The notes beneath the pieces were generated by a model. The model saw only the letters and a list, made by a program, of their open reading frames with translations, was not told where the DNA came from and ran no database searches. From Ignavibacteria bacterium (lineage in GTDB: Bacteria; Bacteroidota; Ignavibacteria; Tepidaquicellales; Tepidaquicellaceae): a DNA stretch of 64,000 bases. The stretch is taken from NCBI GenBank assembly GCA_016719565.1, contig JADJYU010000001.1, positions 496,001 to 560,000 of the forward strand, written 5' to 3'. This document shows positions 28,901-34,842 of this stretch, one piece after another (position 1 is the first letter of the stretch; each line of letters starts with the position of its first letter). The translations under genes and the position numbers were made by a program.

Positions 28901-30579
28901 GCGTTGCCGGTGGAGCTATAAAAGATAACATAATTACAGGATACAATAATGGGATTATTCTGATCTGGTCTGCAATGGATCTGTATGGAAATATCATTAC
29001 CGGAGGAGATGAAGATTCTAAAGGAGTTATATCCTGTGCATTATCTTATTCTAATCTCTCACCGAATGGATTTGTATATACGGGAGGATATAATTCTGTT
29101 TCCTGTGAAGGTGAAAATGCAGAGTGTCTGGAGTTTGATAATTCTTATTCTTACTTAAATGATGGATATAACATATTCAATCTAAATGGCTATGATCCGG
29201 GAAATGCATTTCATATTGCAGGGACAATTCCTGATTTGATCTATGATGAATACGGCGGAGAAGCTGATGCAATAAATAACTGTTTCAGGATTTCGAATAT
29301 TGACACTAATGCTGTTGCCAATGTGGAACGCTTAGATGAGGAACCGTTTAACTTTATCTTTACTCCTTATTACTGCGGGGAAAACCTGTTGGAGGGTATG
29401 ATCGCATTTGATCTGGGAAACGGGATGTATGATACGATTTATACTGAACAGGGAGGAAGCGGCGGTTCAATCTCCAGTGTTCAATTTTCAATGTTAAATG
29501 AACAATCAGCGACATATGAAAATTTTTCAGACTCAGTTTCTATAAATTTAAGGAAGAGAGATTATGAGCGCGTATCGGATCTTTGTTATCAATTACTTAC
29601 GGATCATATTGACAGTTTAAAAGATGTCAGCATAATTTTAAAACTATATCTTGCGGAATTACAGCTCGACAGCTCCGGGAACAGAATCACGAATTTTAAA
29701 TCATTCCTTGAATCACTTATATTAAATAATCCGGAGAAAGTAACTTTAGTAAAGCAAGCAAATTATGTTATACAGAAGTGCAAGGTTTCACTCGGAATGT
29801 ATGAATCAGCCATGACAGGTTTTCAGGAAATAGTAAATCAGAATCCATACAGCTATGAAGGACTGGTAGCAGGCTGGGACTATGCCGCTACGAGTCTGCT
29901 TTCAGGCGGGCAGGGAGGAGGAGATAAAAATTTGGAACTCGGGACTTTGAATCCGGAATCAGAAAATTCCCGGCTCCAAATCTTTACCGATGATCCTTAT
30001 GATAAATACGATTCAAAAAGGTTTAATAAAGAAAAAAGGAAAGCAATTAGAGAAAATGTTATTAATTCTTTTCAAACTTCAAGAGATATAGAAATTGAAA
30101 AAGTAAAATCGCTTGAAAAGAAAGTAAGAGAAGGAAATGCAGGGAAGAATGAGAGATCTGCATTAAATGTAAAGAAAATATTAAGTGAGGTAATAAAAAT
30201 TAAAAAACCGGGAGATATTACAGAGCATATAAATAATGTTAACAGTAATATTCAGAAAGTATTCGGAGCAGTGAATGATCATAATTCAAATGAAATCATT
30301 AACATAATTCCAAATGAATATTCTCTCTCTCAAAATTACCCAAACCCGTTTAACCCTTCAACCAAAATAAACTTCAGCCTTCCGGAAGACGGAAAAATTA
30401 AGCTTATTGTTTATGATATTCTCGGAAGAGAAGTAAAGAGATTAGTTAACAGTGAATTTAGATCGGCAGGCAGATATACTATAGAATTCAATGGCTCGGG
30501 ATTATCCAGCGGAGTTTATTTTTATAAATTGGAAGCGGGTGAGTTTGTTCAGACGAAGCGTATGATGCTTTTAAAATAA
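25927..30579 (+). CDS. Family B5: full-length 1550-aa secreted multidomain protein with T9SS sorting domain
   Basis: The only complete B gene. A signal peptide (AKIVIAILLGLSVLSFVS) is followed by about 580 residues shared with the truncated B genes. This part contains QRSDYQCEP, WFYSF, a carbohydrate-binding-like beta-sandwich ending DMWIDYVRVDN, FELYIELFEFN-type blocks and TNEELDMLANVSISYGVRGLIYFFYG. Its alternation suggests a (beta/alpha) barrel with an inserted sugar-binding module, as in some glycoside hydrolases, though I recognise no named family or catalytic pair. Residues about 800-1150 look like a right-handed parallel beta-helix (repeating short hydrophobic strands with Asn). About 1185-1340 is helical and TPR-like. 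A charged linker follows, and from about 1460 the T9SS type A sorting domain (NYPNPFNPSTKI, SSGVYFYKL, TKRMMLLK). It is probably surface exposed. Confidence 0.82.
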   Translation: MKAKIVIAILLGLSVLSFVSDKKTAHNYIGEQAAFSLASLNQDTSFIIGAMDDGFDFNFQYFDELDFNLWHKYIGSEEINNRHYPMGWTINGAPDDKLFSDTDVYVPQVRGILNNLSSHNLRSLMQRPKIEYLCYGQRSDYQCEPVTSGDLWFYSFNVHETGIQITDSGQQVIHCRTIPSNSTADDPGFVVKRLKANTEQCNSANYYNADGECNWFIKPRIRIDSTVVDINPGTLVCKIIVTKQSGTDTIKSVDIKASYFLDGQNNYNGMYIEEFNFGQDPYDLTTQGAWGSDWQYRARGSSTADSANKADIQVYWYGNCDMWIDYVRVDNDVANELFKGQHNDWLQWEAELIACYNESPFRFYIELFEFNNIPCMSYVSRKLDSLAFAKCGKHITVTALPAANFYSSHVPWNERLSVQNTGHFIRNYVEKIGLRDIYIPCYPFFTEYKNPEPDPYYSSYGSDSCSIPNTLPRNHGAGIFAQAISPSLYDTWLQDHLDRSPYWYEEGYTGGQPTNWHSSMHKGAFRWHMKLGDEVSKAKDIPFLYNPQAHLWYLNGETLREPTNEELDMLANVSISYGVRGLIYFFYGKSSGQIGLNEFYSRGLTDTTQLPRTLNVYNQNKWEQIKLISERMKTWEPYIMSFDNTNRSTYILRLERSSLIDETFFNDVLSYEPIPSDYMIASQIPEAVSERYLQVGKFNNPDEMYSRYFMIVNRRCSPIDTSDPGGVNGRRSVTIKLDSASTHFAGFNNWSIYDLERDSLIITFDKRIISTTNLGWFLPGEGKLYKLAPVMQEGGTLVANESINNINFNCNGDVNNDGKNISLYVGTTVNFADGVKWNITGGEFKSGLFPDSPNQLKVNMKSQSGAYWSGIDFTSCAIVTIANTVFESVKLSGTEIENPSALLFVDCYDLSVSGCKFNFANLDSLSCLYINYLENEEEEEISCNLLYNEFNTGGNKYSTVFCAGFAESVIPLMINGNDFNSTNGNNAILLSGVAGGAIKDNIITGYNNGIILIWSAMDLYGNIITGGDEDSKGVISCALSYSNLSPNGFVYTGGYNSVSCEGENAECLEFDNSYSYLNDGYNIFNLNGYDPGNAFHIAGTIPDLIYDEYGGEADAINNCFRISNIDTNAVANVERLDEEPFNFIFTPYYCGENLLEGMIAFDLGNGMYDTIYTEQGGSGGSISSVQFSMLNEQSATYENFSDSVSINLRKRDYERVSDLCYQLLTDHIDSLKDVSIILKLYLAELQLDSSGNRITNFKSFLESLILNNPEKVTLVKQANYVIQKCKVSLGMYESAMTGFQEIVNQNPYSYEGLVAGWDYAATSLLSGGQGGGDKNLELGTLNPESENSRLQIFTDDPYDKYDSKRFNKEKRKAIRENVINSFQTSRDIEIEKVKSLEKKVREGNAGKNERSALNVKKILSEVIKIKKPGDITEHINNVNSNIQKVFGAVNDHNSNEIINIIPNEYSLSQNYPNPFNPSTKINFSLPEDGKIKLIVYDILGREVKRLVNSEFRSAGRYTIEFNGSGLSSGVYFYKLEAGEFVQTKRMMLLK

Positions 30580-30619
30580 TTTCACATAAATTTCGGATAG
30601 TGAGGGACATTTTCCACTT

Positions 30620-30643
30620 CTTCCCAAGCCCCAGCTTGGGAAG
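30620..30643 (+). repeat. REP-like palindrome, forward copy
   Basis: The 24-bp palindrome CTTCCCAAGC-CCCA-GCTTGGGAAG has a perfect 10-bp stem. It lies within the direct repeat. A degenerate version occurs at 30671-30694, and an opposite copy, recognisable by its loop sequence, is at 30757. Confidence 0.85.
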
Positions 30644-30756
30644 GTCGGATAGTGAAGGACATTTTACACTTCTTTCCAAACCACAGCTTGGTAGGTATGA
30701 TTTTTATGAATAATAAATTTCCTATTCACTTGAAACATTACAATATAACTTCATCC

Positions 30757-30780
30757 CTTCCCAAGCTGGGGCTTGGGAAG
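30757..30780 (-). repeat. REP-like palindrome, inverted copy
   Basis: It has the same 10-bp stem as 30620-30643, but the loop is TGGG instead of CCCA, so it is the reverse complement. Two REP units in inverted orientation 113 bp apart form a REPIN/BIME-like arrangement. No RAYT-type transposase gene is in the window. Confidence 0.85.
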
Positions 30781-30794
30781 GAGGTGAATAAATT

Positions 30795-30820
30795 AAAGCC
30801 CGGATGACGGGCTTTTTTTA
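30795..30820 (+). terminator. Rho-independent terminator downstream of B5
   Basis: Stem AAAGCCCG/CGGGCTTT with a 5-nt loop (GATGA), followed by TTTTTT. It lies 216 bp after the B5 stop, beyond the REP-like elements, so these would be within the B5 transcript. Confidence 0.8.
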
Positions 30821-30909
30821 TTTGTATGAATTTAATTTCTTAAGTATCCAAATTAACATTTTGAATGAAATTTATTTAAATTAATTTAAGAAAAATTAAA
30901 TAATAAGTT

Positions 30910-31764
30910 ATGGAATGGAAAGGACGTGATCAAAGTTCAAACGTAGATGACCGGAGGAGGAGCACCGGAAAGACTGTCGGCGGTCTGGGTTGTCTCGGAA
31001 CGATAGTAATGGCGCTGTTAGTTTGGCTGCTCGGAGGAGATCCGCTGCAGTTCCTTCAGCAGCAGGTTGGGACGCAGTCTCCCCAGACACAACAGACTCA
31101 TCAGCCGTCAGCAGACGAGGACGAACTTGCACAGTTCGTTTCAGTAGTGCTTAAAGATACGGAAGATGTATGGAGTAAATTATTCAGGGAAAATTACGGC
31201 AGAGAATATGTAAAGCCGACGCTTGTAATGTTTACCGGATCCACTCAGTCAGGCTGCGGGTTTGCAAGCGCTCAGACGGGACCGTTTTATTGTCCGGTTG
31301 ATAATAAGTTATATATCGATCTTAGCTTTTATCAGGATCTGAAAAATAAATTCAAAGCGCCGGGGGATTTTGCGATGGCTTATGTGATTGCGCACGAAGT
31401 TGGTCATCATGTACAGAACCTGCTGGGAATTCATGATCAGGTTCAGAGTCAGAGAAGAAGATTATCAGAAGCTGAAAATAATCAGATGAGTGTAAGAGTC
31501 GAGCTGCAGGCGGATTTTCTATCGGGTGTATGGGCTCACCATGCGCAGAAAATGAAAAGCATTCTGGAGCCCGGAGATATTGAGGAAGCATTGAATGCTG
31601 CAAACTCGATCGGTGATGACCGCCTGCAAAGACAGTCGCAGGGACAAGTAACTCCGGATTCATTCACACACGGCTCTTCGGCACAGAGAATGAAATGGTT
31701 TAAAAAAGGATTTGATACCGGAGATGTATCACAGGGAAATACATTCAATACAGGAGATTTATAA
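30910..31764 (+). CDS. ypfJ: YpfJ-type neutral zinc metallopeptidase
   Basis: A 284-aa member of the putative neutral zinc metallopeptidase family. The N-terminal 32 residues are basic and Ser/Arg-rich (MEWKGRDQSSNVDDRRRS). They are followed by one transmembrane segment (LGCLGTIVMALLVWLLGG) and a Gln-rich linker. The catalytic domain has HEVGHH (His162, Glu163, His166) and a downstream Glu/Asp-rich helix (RVELQADFLSGVWAHH). The N-terminal order, with the helix first and the domain outside the membrane, is typical. The biological role is unestablished. The preceding B5 unit is closed by a terminator, so the gene has its own promoter. Confidence 0.92.
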   Translation: MEWKGRDQSSNVDDRRRSTGKTVGGLGCLGTIVMALLVWLLGGDPLQFLQQQVGTQSPQTQQTHQPSADEDELAQFVSVVLKDTEDVWSKLFRENYGREYVKPTLVMFTGSTQSGCGFASAQTGPFYCPVDNKLYIDLSFYQDLKNKFKAPGDFAMAYVIAHEVGHHVQNLLGIHDQVQSQRRRLSEAENNQMSVRVELQADFLSGVWAHHAQKMKSILEPGDIEEALNAANSIGDDRLQRQSQGQVTPDSFTHGSSAQRMKWFKKGFDTGDVSQGNTFNTGDL

Positions 31765-31816
31765 TTCTTTAAATTAGATTTATCATTAATAAAATCTTCT
31801 ATTTATTAATTTCATT

Positions 31817-32560
31817 ATGAAAATCATATTTTTGTTTTTGCTTTTAACAATTGCTTATAATTTTTCATCAGCGCAGCCGATGAACATTACATATAAAAGC
31901 ATTGATCAGAAAAATGAGGAGCTTAACTGCATTTCGAATGTAACTTATCCGCAGATCGATTTCGGTCCTGACGCGCTTATGGGAGCGAGAGGAGTTGCAA
32001 CCGATATTAACAACGCTCTTAATGCAGTTGTGCAGAATTATATAAAAAGTTTTGAATCTCAGCTAAAGGATTTAAAGGGAAGTTCAGATGATTCGAAGCT
32101 AAGTTCATTTAAAGTATCCTCAGAAGCCGGGATCTCCGGAGGTTCACTGCTGTCAGTAAAGTTTACAATATTCACGGACATTTCCGGGATGGCGCATCCG
32201 GTGACAAACGATTCATCATTTAATTACAGTATTGTATCAACAGGGATTTTAAAGTTAAGCGATCTATTTAATCCGGATTCTGATTATCTGAAATTTTTAT
32301 CAGCGTATTCACAAAAGGAGCTTGAAGCAAAAGCTTATTCGGAAGGCAATGAAAATATATTCGACATGATAAGATCCGGAACATTACCTGCAGAGAAAAA
32401 TTTTAACGTATGGAATATAAAGAGTGACAGTCTGGAAATTACATTCAATCCTTCTCAGTCAGCTCCGAATTATTTCGGTGTGCAGAGTGTGAAGATACCT
32501 CTGAGCGAAATGCTGAACCTGATTAACAAAGGCGGACCGCTGGAATATATGTTCAGATAA
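31817..32560 (+). CDS. Periplasmic DUF4163/RsiV-like protein
   Basis: A 247-aa protein with a signal peptide (MKIIFLFLLLTIAYNFSSAQ). The rest follows the two-part DUF4163 plus DUF3298 plan seen in RsiV-like and other secreted proteins. A first beta-rich half (ITYKSIDQKN, TYPQIDFG) is followed by GMAHPVTNDSSFNYSI, the segment LKLSDLFNPDSDYLKFLSAY, and then W(N)IKSDSLEITFNPSQSAPNY before the final KIPLSEM. The conserved ITFNP..SAP.Y.G block is the best evidence. It is not fused to an anti-sigma domain, so it is probably a free periplasmic protein of unknown role. It starts 52 bp after the zinc peptidase gene. Confidence 0.72.
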   Translation: MKIIFLFLLLTIAYNFSSAQPMNITYKSIDQKNEELNCISNVTYPQIDFGPDALMGARGVATDINNALNAVVQNYIKSFESQLKDLKGSSDDSKLSSFKVSSEAGISGGSLLSVKFTIFTDISGMAHPVTNDSSFNYSIVSTGILKLSDLFNPDSDYLKFLSAYSQKELEAKAYSEGNENIFDMIRSGTLPAEKNFNVWNIKSDSLEITFNPSQSAPNYFGVQSVKIPLSEMLNLINKGGPLEYMFR

Positions 32561-32624
32561 GTTTTATAAAGTTTAGTTAAATTCAGATAGGATCAAATAG
32601 TTTAGAAGATTGTACGCATATTTT

Positions 32625-33395
32625 CTAATGCCATCCGTGATTACTTTTTACAACATCTCCTTTGAAATGTATTGATATCGCCATTATCCCGCCCGCTGAT
32701 ACCATTAAAATACCTGCTACTGTTATAAGATCCGGAGTGTTATTAAATAGAATAAAATTGAATATTACGGTAAACGCCACTGTCGAGAAATTTAATGGCG
32801 CAAGCTTAACCGCTTCTTCCAGTTTATATGCATACTGCAGCAGATAAAGATATAGCATAAAACAAACTCCCGATGACATTCCGTAAATCAATTCTGTTGA
32901 TGAAGGTTTTACTTCATTCATTAATGCAAAGGGAAGCGAGAGTATTACTGATATTAAAGAATAATAAAATAAAATTGATTCGAATGTTTCCGTGCGCGTA
33001 AGTTCTTTCATTGCTATGTAACCTATTGCCAGTAATATCCCGGATGCAACTCCGTATAACTCGCCCATCTGCAGCAGTTCTCCTGTGACAGGATGTATGA
33101 TGAGAACGATCCCGATAAATCCTGTTATAATGCCCGGCCAGATCCTTGACTCGATTTTTTTTCTTAACCAGATATATGCTATTATTGGAATAAATATAGG
33201 TGTGGAATTCAACAGTAATGTTGCATCTACAATATTTGTCTTCCTTATACAAATTACAAAAGCTGTGAATGCTAAAATACCGGAGAAGCTTCTTATAAAA
33301 TGCAGCTTGAAATGTTTGGTTTTAATCTTTTCGAATTTCTGAAATGATGTTTTTACGGTGATAAAAATTAAGCCGGTTGAAAACTGGATCAGCAC
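32625..33395 (-). CDS. EamA/DMT superfamily transporter (start uncertain)
   Basis: A polytopic membrane protein with two EamA-type five-helix halves. The listed start is GTG at 33395 (MLIQFSTGLIFIT). The frame stays open upstream to 33521 and encodes another helix (AVIPALAGFFFLALQSVFVKLV) that belongs to the first EamA unit. The real protein is therefore about 298 aa, near the family's usual length. No ATG, GTG or TTG exists in that extension; an ATT at 33521 (overlapping the GNAT stop region) or a sequencing error in the A9 run at 33459-33467 could explain it. It is probably a drug/metabolite exporter of unknown substrate. It follows the GNAT gene with no gap. Confidence 0.8.
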   Translation of the reverse strand: MLIQFSTGLIFITVKTSFQKFEKIKTKHFKLHFIRSFSGILAFTAFVICIRKTNIVDATLLLNSTPIFIPIIAYIWLRKKIESRIWPGIITGFIGIVLIIHPVTGELLQMGELYGVASGILLAIGYIAMKELTRTETFESILFYYSLISVILSLPFALMNEVKPSSTELIYGMSSGVCFMLYLYLLQYAYKLEEAVKLAPLNFSTVAFTVIFNFILFNNTPDLITVAGILMVSAGGIMAISIHFKGDVVKSNHGWH

Positions 33396-33523
33396 TACCC
33401 ATTCCGTCGGTAATCCGTCTTCTGTAACCAGTTTAACGAATACACTCTGAAGCGCGAGAAAAAAAAATCCCGCAAGAGCCGGTATTACTGCTTTTGTGTT
33501 GATTGTATGATGAGGTAAAATTT

Positions 33524-33982
33524 TTATTTGACGAATTTAAACATCAGCATGCTGTCTATATAATCTCCATTGGAAAGTTTCATATCTTTCGGACAGTTTC
33601 CTTCGATCAGGAATCCGCATTTCTCATAAAGTTTTTGCGCACGGAGGTTTGTAGAAAATACATTCAAAGTTACTTTCTCAATTATTGGCTCCTCTTCAGC
33701 CCATTGCAGCAGCGCATCCATAAGTTTTAAACCTATTCCCGAATCCCTGTATTCTTTTGAAATGAAAACTGTAAACGATCCGCAATGCTTTGTCCTTTTC
33801 AGAGATCCGTTTACGAAGTCCAGCTCACCCGCTACCTTGCCGTCTGACTCGGCTATGATATACATTGATCCCGGATTTGAAGTGTTTTCAGAAATTTCAT
33901 TGATAGTCTTTTCAGTAGTGTAATTTGCTTCGTCCGTTTCTCTGAGCATATACATACCTTCAGCTATAATTTCCCTTTTCAT
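33524..33982 (-). CDS. GNAT family N-acetyltransferase (start uncertain)
   Basis: An acetyl-CoA-dependent acetyltransferase of the RimI/GNAT fold. The listed ATG gives 152 aa with KVAGELDFV, SFTVFISKEYRDSGIGLKLM (the acetyl-CoA binding Q/RxxGxG/A-type motif), and VTLNVFSTNLRAQKLYEKCGF near the C-terminus. The frame is open upstream, and the extra residues ILIRNAKPEDAEQINLM are the typical first strand and helix of the fold. The true start therefore lies further 5', at or inside the poly-A/T tract (34030-34160). Acceptor substrate unknown. Confidence 0.82.
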   Translation of the reverse strand: MKREIIAEGMYMLRETDEANYTTEKTINEISENTSNPGSMYIIAESDGKVAGELDFVNGSLKRTKHCGSFTVFISKEYRDSGIGLKLMDALLQWAEEEPIIEKVTLNVFSTNLRAQKLYEKCGFLIEGNCPKDMKLSNGDYIDSMLMFKFVK

Positions 33983-34029
33983 TAAATTGATCTGCTCAGC
34001 GTCTTCCGGTTTCGCATTTCTGATCAGGA

Positions 34030-34157
34030 TCTTTCTGCCTTTTTTTTTTCTTTTTCTTTTTTTTTTTTTTTTTAAATTCTTAAATTATTTTTTTTTTTAA
34101 ATTTTGTTTCTTTTTTTTTTTTTTTTTTTTTTTTTTTCTTTTTTTTTTTTTTTTTCC
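34030..34157. repeat. Poly-T / poly-A low-complexity tract
   Basis: About 128 bp is almost pure T on the plus strand, interrupted only by a few C and AAA groups. It lies between the GNAT gene and the HAD gene, runs into the HAD reading frame as a lysine run, and hides the GNAT start. It could be a real tract or an assembly artefact. Confidence 0.8.
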
Positions 34158-34785
34158 TGAAGTTTAAAATATTACCGATCTCCGCTGATGAAAAACTGTT
34201 TACTATAATATCAGCATGATCAATTTTTTGTTCACCGGAATTTGAATTCCTGAATCCTATGCAATGCATCCCGGCAGATTTAGCTGCTGTCACTCCGTTC
34301 GCCGAATCTTCAATTACAAAACAATCTTCAGGATGCGCATTAAAATATTCCGCAGCTCTTAAAAAAATGTCAGGTGACGGCTTTCCGTTCTCTACCTCTT
34401 CACCGCTTATAATAAATTCAAAAAGTTCATTCAAATTAAGCTTGTCAAGCACTAAACGGATGTTTAAATCGGATGAGGATGATGCCACGCTTAGCTTAAA
34501 ACCTTTAGCGGAAAATATATTTATTAATTCTCTGATACCTTCTATCGGTTCAGATATCTGATCCGAACTCAGCGCTTCATACATCCTGACTTTCTCCGAC
34601 TTCATTAACTCTCCTACACTTTCACTCAGATCATAATTGCTTTTTATCCTGCTCCACATTTTTTGTGATGACATACCGACATATCCGTTATATTCCTTCT
34701 CATCCATTTTGATGCCGAGCTCAGAGAAATAATCCATATTCATTATTTTATAAAACGGCTCTGAATCTACAAGCACTCCGTCCAT
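34072..34785 (-). CDS. HAD superfamily phosphatase/phosphomutase, beta-phosphoglucomutase-like (both ends uncertain)
   Basis: The core is a clear HAD-IA hydrolase: DGVLVDSEPFYKIMN, SVASSSSDLNIRLVL, SGEEVENGKPSPDIFLRAA and CFVIEDSANGVTAA. The listed ATG gives 237 aa but begins one residue after the catalytic Asp of FDMDG, so it cannot be the working start. Upstream in frame reads KVIIFDMDG, then an ATT at 34821, with no ATG/GTG/TTG before the stop at 34830. At the C-terminus the last natural residues are about NILNFR, after which the frame runs through the poly-T tract as about 15 lysines and ETKFKKKNNLRI. The real protein is about 220 aa. Substrate unknown. Confidence 0.78.
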   Translation of the reverse strand: MDGVLVDSEPFYKIMNMDYFSELGIKMDEKEYNGYVGMSSQKMWSRIKSNYDLSESVGELMKSEKVRMYEALSSDQISEPIEGIRELINIFSAKGFKLSVASSSSDLNIRLVLDKLNLNELFEFIISGEEVENGKPSPDIFLRAAEYFNAHPEDCFVIEDSANGVTAAKSAGMHCIGFRNSNSGEQKIDHADIIVNSFSSAEIGNILNFRKKKKKKKKKKKKKKKETKFKKKNNLRI

Positions 34786-34842
34786 GTCAAATATAATTAC
34801 TTTGATATTTTTTACCGGAATAAATTTTTAAACCTGTTTGAA

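Larger units (their letters stand above)
30580..30909. other. Intergenic region with REP-like palindromes and a terminator
   Basis: This 330-bp region after B5 contains no gene. It holds a direct repeat of about 48 bp (30596-30643 and 30647-30694), an inverted REP-like palindrome near its middle, one Rho-independent terminator and about 90 AT-rich bp that presumably carry the promoter of the zinc peptidase gene. Confidence 0.7.

Noticed and set aside
10010..30579. Transposon or insertion sequence as the cause of the A/B array
   Set aside because: No transposase, terminal inverted repeat or target duplication is seen at the unit borders; tandem duplication with homologous recombination fits better.
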